DNA from: Candidatus Woesearchaeota archaeon
GTDB taxonomy: Archaea; Nanobdellota; Nanobdellia; Woesearchaeales; UBA12501
Assembly: GCA_014729495.1 (NCBI GenBank)
Contig: WJJV01000093.1
Span: forward strand, 1-9,592
Reading direction: 5' to 3'
DNA length: 9,592 nucleotides
Positions within the stretch are counted from its first letter, which is position 1. Each line of letters starts with the position of its first letter. The position numbers were made by a program, and so were the translations under genes. Positions 1-6,047 of this stretch are shown piece after piece. The notes under the pieces were generated by a model. The model had not been told where the DNA came from, did no database searches, and saw only the letters and a list, made by a program, of their open reading frames with translations.

Positions 1-434
1 CCTGTATTGGGTGTGCTGATATATAGGCTTCCATTGCTCTTCAGTATCCTTCTCATTTCCTTGAGGAAAGCATCATCATCCTCTATATGTTCTATTATAT
101 AAAATGTGACAATGATGTCAAATTTGTTCTTCCTGAATCCTGTATGTAGAGCATCCCTCTTATATACCTTATTCTTCACCAGATCCTTTGTTTCCTGAAC
201 GCAGGAGGATTCTGAGTCAATGCTTGACCAGTCGCCGCCCATATACCTCAGATGATAGCTTATTACGCCTGTGCCGCATCCTATATCCAGGCATGTCTTT
301 CTTTCCAGTCCTTCCATGATGGATATCAGCTCCCTGAACTTTGCCTTCTTTTTTATGGATCTTGAGAATAATTCCAGCTGCCAGGGCTTTCCTGCCTTCT
401 TATGATTGTTTCTATGTCTGTCTTTGTCTGTCAT
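1..434 (-). CDS. Class I SAM-dependent methyltransferase, partial (C-terminus beyond the left edge)
   Basis: Only the first 144 codons are inside the window. The visible part is a class I Rossmann methyltransferase. Motif I is CLDIGCGTG (about residues 48-56), which binds S-adenosylmethionine. An acidic residue follows the second strand (Asp73 in SIDSES). The motif IV-to-motif V stretch (about 105-143) reads FDIIVTFYIIEHIED, then ending in LYISTPN, as in the UbiG/Methyltransf_11/23 type. The start ATG (434-432) lies one base after the TGA of the glycosyltransferase gene, with GAGG (443-446) eight bases upstream, so the two are very likely co-translated. A sugar or glycan O-methyltransferase is the natural guess from the operon. 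The fold does not reveal the substrate, and the specificity-bearing C-terminal half is not visible. Confidence 0.88.
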   Translation of the reverse strand, partial: MTDKDRHRNNHKKAGKPWQLELFSRSIKKKAKFRELISIMEGLERKTCLDIGCGTGVISYHLRYMGGDWSSIDSESSCVQETKDLVKNKVYKRDALHTGFRKNKFDIIVTFYIIEHIEDDDAFLKEMRRILKSNGSLYISTPNT

Positions 435-435
435 G

Positions 436-1620
436 TCATCTGCCTCTTTTCTTCTTTAAGTCTTTGTAGATGCTCATTACCTGTTCTGCCCTCTTCTCCC
501 AGGAATATTCCTTTGAGAGCTTTAATGAATCTTGTGCAAGTTTTTCCCTTCTTGGTTCATCTTTAAGGAGACTAAGGATCTTTCTTGCACTGTCAGCAGG
601 ATCTCCTGGCTTGGCGTACATCCCTGAATTCCCAAGAATCTCCCTATTGACAGGGATATCTGATACAACGCAGGGAAGTCCGCATGCGATGTAATTGAAT
701 ATCTTTCCGTTCGCCTCTGTCTTTGAGATCTTGAAAGATACTGCAATATCTCCCTTGCAGAGCATCTCAGGAGCTTCATTGTAATCTATTTTTCCTGTGA
801 ACTTAGTGTATTGCAGCACTCCCAGCTTTTCTGCCATATTCCTGTACTTGTCCACATTTGGGAATCCCATTATCAGGAATTTCACATCAGGATACTTATC
901 TATGACATGAGGGATTGATTTTATCAGCACATCAACACCCTGGTATGCATTAAGCAATCCAAGGAACACGATTGTCTTCTGCTTTTCTCTTTGTTTGGTC
1001 TTTTTATTCTTGCTCTTTTTATCTATTGTTTTGCACGGCCTGAACATGCCCTTGTCAACACCATCAGGTACAGGTATAGCTTTCTTCTTGAAGTCTTTCC
1101 TTATCATGCTGGCTGCATTGCCTGAACTGGTGATCACTGCATCAGCCATGCCTATTATGGCTTTTTCCAGGAGAATAAATGCTTTCCTTATTGCCCTGTT
1201 CTTCAGATAGCCGTGATCCATCATCTCTTTCACAAGAGAGCCCTGGATATCAGCTATAACCGGAGCTTTTCGCATAATCCTGAAAAGCTTAAGCAGCCAT
1301 GCTATGAATATTCCCTCATGCAGATGCGCATGGATTATGTCATACTTCTGCCTGCGTGATATTGATATGCACTTGAAGAATAGGAGTATGTCAAGATATA
1401 TCTTATGGTATGAAGGCCCTGCCTCTCTCTTCCTGTACCACGGCACTCTTAATGATCTTCTTATATCAAATCCTTTTATGTCCTTCCCTATATGGTATGT
1501 TGCTATGGTTATGCTGTTGCCTTTGCTCTTGAGGGCTTTGGCTTCTTCAAGTATTCTCACATGGCATCCTCTGTCAGAGAAGAATGGTGTGGGAGCGATG
1601 AAGAGTATCCTATTGCTCAT
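436..1620 (-). CDS. GT4-family (GT-B fold) glycosyltransferase
   Basis: This is a 394-residue retaining glycosyltransferase of the GT4/'group 1' type with two Rossmann domains. The N-terminal domain has FIAPTPFFSDRG (residues 7-18) as the acceptor-side glycine-rich loop, and DIIHAHLHEG (94-103). The PDGVDKGMF segment (185-193) leads to the hinge. The C-terminal nucleotide-sugar domain has FLGLLNAYQGVD (219-230) and GKIFNYIACGLP (305-316). In the usual EX7E motif the second Glu would fall at Asn309, giving the 'TEANGK..NY.ACGLP' variant, which I believe marks a subfamily. A lysine-rich linker (about 200-216) joins the domains. No signal peptide is visible, so it should act in the cytoplasm or at the inner membrane face. 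The start overlaps the end of rmlA by 11 bp. Context suggests it uses dTDP-rhamnose or builds the same glycan; donor and acceptor cannot be read from sequence. Confidence 0.92.
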   Translation of the reverse strand: MSNRILFIAPTPFFSDRGCHVRILEEAKALKSKGNSITIATYHIGKDIKGFDIRRSLRVPWYRKREAGPSYHKIYLDILLFFKCISISRRQKYDIIHAHLHEGIFIAWLLKLFRIMRKAPVIADIQGSLVKEMMDHGYLKNRAIRKAFILLEKAIIGMADAVITSSGNAASMIRKDFKKKAIPVPDGVDKGMFRPCKTIDKKSKNKKTKQREKQKTIVFLGLLNAYQGVDVLIKSIPHVIDKYPDVKFLIMGFPNVDKYRNMAEKLGVLQYTKFTGKIDYNEAPEMLCKGDIAVSFKISKTEANGKIFNYIACGLPCVVSDIPVNREILGNSGMYAKPGDPADSARKILSLLKDEPRREKLAQDSLKLSKEYSWEKRAEQVMSIYKDLKKKRGR

Positions 1621-2326
1621 TTTTCATCTTTTCCTTAACAAGCTGGGATGCCCTCAGCAGGGAGTTGAATGTACCTGCATCTGACCAGAATCCTCTGAGG
1701 AAAGCTGCCTGCATTGATCCATTCTTTATGTAAGCGTTGTTGACATCTGTTATCTCCAGCTCGCCTCTTGCAGAAGGCTTTAGAGAGCCAATTATATCAA
1801 ATACCTCATTATCATACATGTAGACTCCGGATACAGCCCATCTTGACTTTGGATTCTTTGGTTTCTCCTCTATCTCAAGCACCTTCTGGCCTTCAACTGT
1901 TGCTACACCAAATCTTTCAGGATCTTCGACCTCCTTGAGGAATATCTTGGCTCCTTTGGTGAATGACTCTATATGCTCCTTAATGCTGTCCTCTATTATG
2001 TTGTCTCCCAGAATCACAGTTACAGGATCATAATCAGCGAAATCCTTTGCAAGTCCTAGAGCCTGGGCTATGCCTCCTGCCTCATCCTGTACCTCATATG
2101 TAAGATTTACTCCAAAATCTTTTCCAGAGCCCAGAAGGTTAAGGAAGTGGCCTGCGTGGCCCGGACCAGACACAATGAGTATGTCTTTGATACCTGCCTC
2201 TATAAGTTTTTCAAGAGGATAGTATATCATCGGCTTGTCATAAACAGGAAGAAGATGCTTGTTTGTAACTTTTGTGCAAGGCATAAGCCTTGATCCTGTT
2301 CCCCCTGCAAGTATTACTCCTTTCAT
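1610..2326 (-). CDS. rmlA: Glucose-1-phosphate thymidylyltransferase (RmlA type, short archaeal form)
   Basis: Joins dTTP and glucose-1-phosphate to make dTDP-glucose, the first step of the dTDP-rhamnose pathway, in the cytoplasm. The sequence opens with the nucleotidyltransferase signature LAGGTGSRL (residues 6-14). It continues with NKHLLPVYDKPMI (22-34), the metal-binding Asp in LGDN (106-109), EEKP (153-156), the ELEITDVN segment (189-196) and WSDAGT (214-219, usually W-D-x-GT). At 238 residues it is shorter than bacterial RmlA (about 290). It lacks the C-terminal helical extension that contributes to the dTDP-rhamnose regulatory site of the bacterial enzymes, so feedback control may differ (inference). 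The ATG at 2326 has an excellent ribosome site, GAGGTG, eight bases upstream. It is the fifth gene of the block, 60 bp after rmlD, and its end overlaps the next gene. A UTP-using homologue cannot be excluded, but the neighbours favour dTTP. Confidence 0.93.
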   Translation of the reverse strand: MKGVILAGGTGSRLMPCTKVTNKHLLPVYDKPMIYYPLEKLIEAGIKDILIVSGPGHAGHFLNLLGSGKDFGVNLTYEVQDEAGGIAQALGLAKDFADYDPVTVILGDNIIEDSIKEHIESFTKGAKIFLKEVEDPERFGVATVEGQKVLEIEEKPKNPKSRWAVSGVYMYDNEVFDIIGSLKPSARGELEITDVNNAYIKNGSMQAAFLRGFWSDAGTFNSLLRASQLVKEKMKNEQ

Positions 2327-2334
2327 ATTTTTTA

Positions 2335-2340
2335 CACCTC
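2335..2340 (-). promoter_or_regulatory. Ribosome binding site of rmlA
   Basis: GAGGTG on the minus strand matches the archaeal 16S tail complement (CACCUC). It is followed by an eight-base A/T spacer and the ATG at 2326. It is one of the best Shine-Dalgarno matches in the window and fixes the rmlA start. It lies just downstream of the rmlD-rmlA hairpin. Confidence 0.7.
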
Positions 2341-2352
2341 ATGTATTTATTG

Positions 2353-2387
2353 ATGCCTTAGATTGTGAGATGCTGTGTCTGAGGCAT
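2353..2387 (-). repeat. Inverted repeat (possible mRNA hairpin) between rmlD and rmlA
   Basis: In the minus-strand transcript ATGCCT (2387-2382) can pair with AGGCAT (2358-2353). After one C-A mismatch, AGA (2380-2378) pairs with TCT (2362-2360). That gives about nine pairs around a loop of some 15 bases. The first arm overlaps the last base of the rmlD stop codon, and the hairpin ends about 13 bases before the rmlA ribosome site. No T-run follows, so termination is unlikely. An RNA processing or translation-tuning role is possible, as is chance. Confidence 0.35.
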
Positions 2388-3256
2388 TATTTACTCATCT
2401 GCCCCTTCATTATCCTGAGGCCCTGCTCAAATGTATGCATATTAATACCTTCTTTTTTTAATTTTTCTGTGTCAAGGCTTGAATCCTTTGGTCTTTTTGC
2501 CTTTTGCTTAAGCTTATCGCTTGTGATTGGCTTGATGAGGTTCTTGTCAAATCCGAATACCTCTGCGAGCTTGACTGCCATCTCATACCTTGAGAGTCTT
2601 TCAGGCCCAGCCACATGGTATATCCCTTTGCTGTCCTTCTTTAGTAGCTTGCTTATCGCCTCTGCAATATCATCAATAAGTGTGGGTGTGTTGTACTGGT
2701 CATCCACCACATTTATATGGTTGCCTTTTTTCAGATTGTCATAAACCCATATTGTGAAGCTCCTCTCAGACCTGTTGCCATTGTATCCATAAAGCACCTC
2801 TGGTCTTATTATCAGATAATCTGAGCTTCTCTGCCTGACTATGTTCTCTGCCTCAAGCTTTGTCTTTGCATAGTATGACAGTGGATTTGGCTCGTCTTCC
2901 TCTTTATATCCTCCTCTGTCTCCTTCAAATATGAAGTCTGTGGATATGTAGACTATCGTTGACCCATATTGTTCGCAGGCATCAACAACATTGGATGCGC
3001 CTTCGACATTGATCTTTCTTGCCTTTTCCTTTTCTGTTTCAGATGCATCAACATCAGTCATAGCAGCGCAGTGTATCACAGCATCTGGCTTCTCTTTTCC
3101 AATTACAGATATCACTTCATTCCTGTCTGTTATATCCATGATCTGATAGCCTTCTTTTCCCTGCCTGTCAGTGCCTACAAGCTCAAGATCATTCTTAAGG
3201 GTTTGCATTATCTTTGTCCCCAGAAAACCTGCTGCTCCAGTCACAAGAACCTTCAT
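2387..3256 (-). CDS. rmlD: dTDP-4-dehydrorhamnose reductase (RmlD)
   Basis: Reduces dTDP-4-keto-L-rhamnose to dTDP-L-rhamnose with NAD(P)H, the last step of the pathway. It is a 289-residue extended short-chain dehydrogenase with the N-terminal dinucleotide motif GAAGFLG (residues 7-13). IHCAAMTDVD (61-70) carries the 'AA-T-VD' signature typical of RmlD. STDFIFEG (105-112) holds the catalytic Ser/Thr. The catalytic pair is Tyr129 and Lys133 (YAKTK). The C-terminal RPKDSSLDTEKL (255-266) is the characteristic 'RP.-S-LDT-KL' ending. Length is normal for the family. The ATG at 3256 lies four bases after the rmlB stop, and the ribosome site there is weak, so translational coupling is likely. The protein is soluble and cytoplasmic. 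Confidence 0.94.
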   Translation of the reverse strand: MKVLVTGAAGFLGTKIMQTLKNDLELVGTDRQGKEGYQIMDITDRNEVISVIGKEKPDAVIHCAAMTDVDASETEKEKARKINVEGASNVVDACEQYGSTIVYISTDFIFEGDRGGYKEEDEPNPLSYYAKTKLEAENIVRQRSSDYLIIRPEVLYGYNGNRSERSFTIWVYDNLKKGNHINVVDDQYNTPTLIDDIAEAISKLLKKDSKGIYHVAGPERLSRYEMAVKLAEVFGFDKNLIKPITSDKLKQKAKRPKDSSLDTEKLKKEGINMHTFEQGLRIMKGQMSK

Positions 3257-3260
3257 TTTG

Positions 3261-4262
3261 CTATTTTACCTGTCCTTTCTTCAGCAAGGAATCTTTAAGG
3301 GGCTTCCACCATGCTGTATTGTTCTTGTACCATTCAATCGTCTCAACAAGAGCTGAATCAAAGCCGAATCTAGGTTTCCATCCTATCTTCTGCATCCTGC
3401 TGGTGTCAAGAGAGTACCTGAAGTCGTGGCCTGGCCTGTCTTCCACAAATTCTATCATTGAGTCATCCTTTTCCATCTTCTTGAGTATAGTCCTTGTTAT
3501 CTCAATATTGGATTTCTCATTGCCCCCTCCTATATTATATGCTTCTCCATCTGCGCCTCTATTGGCAGCAAACTCAATGCCTTCACAGTTGTCCTTTACA
3601 TATATCCAGTCCCTGACGTTTTCTCCGTTGCCGTACAGAGGCACTTTCTTTCCCTGCATAAGGTTTGTTATGAACAATGGGATAAGCTTCTCTGGGTACT
3701 GGTAAGGCCCGAAGTTGTTGGAGCTTCTTGTTATCACCACAGGAAGACCATAGGTCATATAGTATGATCTTGCCAGCAGGTCAGCTCCTGCCTTTGAGGA
3801 TGAATAAGGGCTGTTTGGCCTGAAATGGCTCTCCTCTGTGAAAGATCCATCTCTTATGCTGCCATAGACTTCATCTGTTGATATGAACACAAATCTCGGC
3901 ACATCGTTCTTCCTGGCTGACTCCAGCATCACATGGGTGCCTAGCACATTGGATCTTGTGAATATGAAAGGATCCCTTATTGACACATCCACATGACTCT
4001 CTGCAGCGAAATGGAATACCATGTCAGTGTCCTTCATCGCATTGTCAACAGCTTTCTCATCACAGCAGTCAGCCTTTGCAAATCTATATCTTCCAGGATA
4101 ATCCCTCTCAACGTCCTTAAGGTTTTCAGAATTTCCTGCATAAGTGAGTGCATCAAGATTGAGTATGCTCCAATCAGGATTATTGGAGAGAGCTGACCTT
4201 ATGAAATTAGATCCTATGAATCCGCTTCCCCCTGTAACAAGAATCTTTCTCATCTCCCCCAT
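3261..4262 (-). CDS. rmlB: dTDP-glucose 4,6-dehydratase (RmlB)
   Basis: Turns dTDP-glucose into dTDP-4-keto-6-deoxyglucose with bound NAD+. Residue numbers count from an upstream ATG at 4280. Visible signatures are LVTGGSGFIG (14-23) for NAD, FHFAAESHVD (89-98), the catalytic TDE of STDEVYGS (134-141), Tyr159 and Lys163 (YSSSK), NNFGPYQ (188-194) and RPGHDFRYSLD (282-292). These are specific to RmlB rather than to UDP-sugar epimerases. The start is ambiguous: ATGs lie at 4280, 4265, 4262 and 4253. I prefer 4262 because GGTGAT (4266-4271) is well spaced before it, whereas the ATG at 4280 has no ribosome site and adds a non-family tail. A TATA-like palindrome upstream suggests possible separate transcription. 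It lies between the RmlC-like gene and rmlD. Confidence 0.94.
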   Translation of the reverse strand: MGEMRKILVTGGSGFIGSNFIRSALSNNPDWSILNLDALTYAGNSENLKDVERDYPGRYRFAKADCCDEKAVDNAMKDTDMVFHFAAESHVDVSIRDPFIFTRSNVLGTHVMLESARKNDVPRFVFISTDEVYGSIRDGSFTEESHFRPNSPYSSSKAGADLLARSYYMTYGLPVVITRSSNNFGPYQYPEKLIPLFITNLMQGKKVPLYGNGENVRDWIYVKDNCEGIEFAANRGADGEAYNIGGGNEKSNIEITRTILKKMEKDDSMIEFVEDRPGHDFRYSLDTSRMQKIGWKPRFGFDSALVETIEWYKNNTAWWKPLKDSLLKKGQVK

Positions 4263-4265
4263 CAT

Positions 4266-4271
4266 ATCACC
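4266..4271 (-). promoter_or_regulatory. Ribosome binding site deciding the rmlB start
   Basis: GGTGAT on the minus strand is complementary to the archaeal 16S 3' end (AUCACC). It sits directly before two consecutive ATG codons (4265 and 4262), with best spacing to the second. It lies inside the reading frame if the 4280 ATG is used, which argues against that longer form. Confidence 0.5.
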
Positions 4272-4290
4272 TTCAGACATTGAGATTCAG

Positions 4291-4300
4291 TAAATATTTA
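4291..4300 (-). promoter_or_regulatory. Possible internal TATA box upstream of rmlB
   Basis: TAAATATTTA is a perfect 10-bp palindrome in the short spacer between the RmlC-like gene and rmlB. If it works as a TATA box, transcription would begin about 26 bases downstream, near 4268-4271, almost at the rmlB start codons. No clear BRE is visible, and A/T-rich spacers make such matches by chance, so this is tentative. Confidence 0.25.
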
Positions 4301-4315
4301 ATCTTATCTATTCTC

Positions 4316-4786
4316 TTATTCTATACTGAACTCTGAATCATCATTATCCTCATGCCTTATCTCATCCACTTCCTCTTTCTTCCCTTTGCCTGCGTACAGC
4401 CTGTCAGGAAGGTTTATTGAGAGGCTTCCTGGTTCTGTTACTGATTTGTATCCATGGACCACTCCTGGTGGTATTATCACGCTGACCTTATTGCTCTCTC
4501 CCACAACCATCTGCATCTTCATTCCAAATGTATCTGAATCTTTCCGGTTATCCCATAGGTAGAGCTCAAAATCACCTGGTCCTATGAATATGAAGAAATC
4601 AGACTGTTCCTTGTGCTCATGAGGTCCTCTTACAATGCCGAAACCTGTGAAAGATACATATGCCATCTCAGGCCGTATGCTGTCCTTATCACTCCTGAAT
4701 ATCTCAGTAAGCCAGCCCCTGCTGTCCTCATTGCTATTGAGTTCCTTGATGATCACTCCACCTATGATATCATTATCCTGTGTCAT
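4316..4786 (-). CDS. rmlC: RmlC-like sugar epimerase (divergent dTDP-4-dehydrorhamnose 3,5-epimerase, cupin)
   Basis: This small cupin (156 residues against about 180 for classical RmlC) sits where RmlC is expected. It should epimerise dTDP-4-keto-6-deoxyglucose at C3 and C5. RmlC-type features are DSRGWLTEIF (residues 21-30), VRGPHEH (52-58) with His56 at the catalytic base position, LWDNRKDSDTFG (77-88) and IPPGVVHGYK (105-114). Differences: the Lys near the first His motif appears to be Asp63, the catalytic Tyr position appears to be Asn125 (LSINLPDRLYAG), and the C-terminal region with the partner Asp is missing, replaced by a tail rich in Glu/Asp. The 'RLYAG.GKKEEVDEIRHE' ending is, from memory, shared by a recognisable subgroup. 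The start overlaps the previous stop (ATGA, 4783-4786), with GAGG five bases upstream. Classical activity is inferred from context, not proven by residues; a 3- or 5-only epimerase or isomerase is the alternative. Confidence 0.75.
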   Translation of the reverse strand: MTQDNDIIGGVIIKELNSNEDSRGWLTEIFRSDKDSIRPEMAYVSFTGFGIVRGPHEHKEQSDFFIFIGPGDFELYLWDNRKDSDTFGMKMQMVVGESNKVSVIIPPGVVHGYKSVTEPGSLSINLPDRLYAGKGKKEEVDEIRHEDNDDSEFSIE

Positions 4787-5709
4787 TCTATCCTCTCTAT
4801 GCTGTAAGGGACTGAATCCTTGTAGTAATTCTTTATAAGAATATCTGCTACAAGCCCGAAGATGAGGAGCTGCACACCAAGTATTGCCAGAAGCATGCCC
4901 AGCATAAGAAGAGGCCTGTTGCCTATCGGCACTCCTAAGAAAAGCCTGACTATTGCAAGATACAGCAATATTATGAATCCTGCAACACCGCTGAGTATCC
5001 CAAGGCCTCCAAAAAGATGTATCGGCCTTGTTGAGTACTTCTGCCAGAACAGGACAACAAAAAGATCAAGAGCTCCTTTAAGGATCCTGCTGATGCTGTA
5101 CTTTGTCTTCCCATGTTTCCTGGGTCTGTGATTGACTTTCACTTCTCCAATCCTGAAGCCTCTCCATCTAAGGAGTGCAGGTATGAACCTGTGCATCTCT
5201 CCATAAAGATCAAGGCCTTTGAAGCATTCCTTTCTGTACGCCTTGAGCGAGCACCCGGAGTCATGTATAGTCTCTCCTGTAAAATGCTTCCTTATCACAT
5301 TTGCTATGCGGGAGATAACCCTTTTTGAGAATGAGTCCTTTCTCTTCTGCCTCCATCCTGAGACCACTTCATACCCTTCATCTATTTTTCCAAGCAGATT
5401 AGGTATGTCTTTTGGGTCATTCTGGAGATCAGCATCCATTGCAACAATGACATTGCCATTTGCATTCTTGAAGCCAGCATCCATTGCAGCTGTCTGGCCG
5501 AAGTTCTTCCTGAACTTTATAATCTTTACATTGCTGTCCTTTTTCTTAAGATCAAGAAGGTCCTGGTATGTGCTGTCTGTGCTTCCATCATCAATAAAGA
5601 TTATCTCATGCTTCTTTGTTATGCCGTCAACCACTGGCTTGAGCTCCCTGTAGAGAATACTGACATTTCCCTTTTCGTTGTATGCAGGTATTATAATACT
5701 AAGATCCAT
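4783..5709 (-). CDS. GT2 polyprenyl-phosphate glycosyltransferase (DPM1/GtrB-like) with two C-terminal membrane helices
   Basis: Transfers a sugar from a nucleotide donor to dolichyl phosphate at the cytoplasmic face, feeding lumen-side or outside glycosylation. From the ATG at 5709 it has 308 residues. The GT-A domain has IIIPAYNE (5-12), IDDGSTD (39-45), FRKNFGQTAAMDAGF (66-80), the metal-binding DADLQ (92-96) and RQKRKD (120-125), a hallmark of the dolichol-phosphate-mannose synthase group. SGCSLKAYR (151-159) and HRPRKHGKTKY (194-204) follow. Two hydrophobic segments (about 230-258 and 266-293) anchor it, as in GtrB-type enzymes. A GTG at 5736 could extend it by nine residues. ATG at 5709 is preferred: it starts directly at the family N-terminus and has GGGG six bases upstream. 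It is first in its block behind a promoter-like element. Donor (mannose, glucose or other) cannot be assigned. Confidence 0.9.
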   Translation of the reverse strand: MDLSIIIPAYNEKGNVSILYRELKPVVDGITKKHEIIFIDDGSTDSTYQDLLDLKKKDSNVKIIKFRKNFGQTAAMDAGFKNANGNVIVAMDADLQNDPKDIPNLLGKIDEGYEVVSGWRQKRKDSFSKRVISRIANVIRKHFTGETIHDSGCSLKAYRKECFKGLDLYGEMHRFIPALLRWRGFRIGEVKVNHRPRKHGKTKYSISRILKGALDLFVVLFWQKYSTRPIHLFGGLGILSGVAGFIILLYLAIVRLFLGVPIGNRPLLMLGMLLAILGVQLLIFGLVADILIKNYYKDSVPYSIERIE

Positions 5710-5715
5710 TTTAGT

Positions 5716-5720
5716 CCCCT
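5716..5720 (-). promoter_or_regulatory. Ribosome binding site deciding the GT2 start
   Basis: AGGGG on the minus strand lies six bases before the ATG at 5709, while nothing comparable precedes the alternative GTG at 5736. This supports the shorter protein. Confidence 0.6.
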
Positions 5721-5740
5721 GATATGCATTTATCACAGGA

Positions 5741-5757
5741 ATTTAAAAAGCTTTTGG
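5741..5757 (-). promoter_or_regulatory. Promoter-like element (BRE + TATA) of the GT2-rml block
   Basis: In the 82-bp spacer before the GT2 gene the minus strand reads CCAAAAGCTTTTTAAAT: an A-rich BRE-like part followed by a TATA-like TTTTTAAAT. The expected start of transcription is about 25 bases downstream, near 5718-5722. That would give a short leader carrying the GGGG ribosome site before the ATG at 5709. It overlaps a perfect 10-bp palindrome (AAAAGCTTTT, 5746-5755). The T-run could equally help end transcription from the upstream block. The rest of the spacer shows only a weak A/T-rich inverted repeat. Confidence 0.45.
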
Positions 5758-5791
5758 AGCTTATTCTATGTTAATCAGCGAAGAATAGATC

Positions 5792-6046
5792 TCATTTTAT
5801 CTCTTCTCCCTGTTTTATTGAATAATTCCTGCTTTTTCCTTCATCTGGCTCCTTTCTTGACATGAACCATATGAAAGCGAAGAATAATGCTATGGCAAAT
5901 ATTATGGCTGCTATTGCCCCAACAAGAGCAAACAGCAATGATGCCCCTATAATCGCAGGAGATAGAAGAGCCAAAGCTATTATGCCTGTAAGAAGCAATA
6001 CCAGGAACACCAATAATCCTATAAGGAATCTTATTATGTTTCTCAT
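5792..6046 (-). CDS. Small membrane protein with two predicted helices, unknown function
   Basis: I do not recognise a family for this 84-residue protein. It has a short positive N-terminus (MRNIIR), then two strongly hydrophobic segments: about 6-29 and 33-62, the second rich in Ala and Ile. A turn around Ser29-Pro30 separates them. The tail of about 22 residues is charged (RKEPDEGKSR, then KQGEEIK). By the positive-inside rule both ends are probably cytoplasmic. It reads as a genuine gene: the start ATG lies one base after the stop of the AIM24-family gene, AAAGG is five bases upstream, and the hydrophobic pattern is coherent. It is the last gene of block 1, before an 82-bp spacer. Tight coupling suggests it works with the AIM24 protein, for example as its membrane anchor (inference). 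Confidence 0.75.
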   Translation of the reverse strand: MRNIIRFLIGLLVFLVLLLTGIIALALLSPAIIGASLLFALVGAIAAIIFAIALFFAFIWFMSRKEPDEGKSRNYSIKQGEEIK

Positions 6047-6047
6047 C

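Noticed and set aside
522..779. Minus-strand 85-codon frame inside the GT4 gene
   Set aside because: Out of frame with the GT4 domain that fully explains this stretch; not a frameshift fragment, since the GT4 protein is intact.
2343..2350. TATA-like AATAAATA before rmlA
   Set aside because: Only about 20 bases from the start codon, so transcription would begin inside the gene.
2259..3705. Long plus-strand open frames (2259-2744, 2969-3298 and 3214-3705) opposite rmlA, rmlD and rmlB
   Set aside because: They are antisense to well-supported genes, their proteins show no family motifs, and they lack ribosome sites. They look like by-products of the codon usage of the real genes.
5219..5653. 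Plus-strand open frame of 144 codons opposite the GT2 gene
   Set aside because: Antisense to clear GT-A motifs. Its hydrophobic, Ser/Phe/Leu-rich protein is what reversed Lys/Glu-rich archaeal genes produce.
5710..5736. GTG start extending the GT2 protein by nine residues
   Set aside because: No ribosome site before it, the extension is not family-like, and the promoter-like element would start transcription downstream of it.
5763..5787. Inverted repeat TATTCT / AGAATA between the two blocks as a terminator
   Set aside because: Six A/T-rich pairs with a 14-base loop is weak, and archaeal termination does not normally depend on such hairpins.
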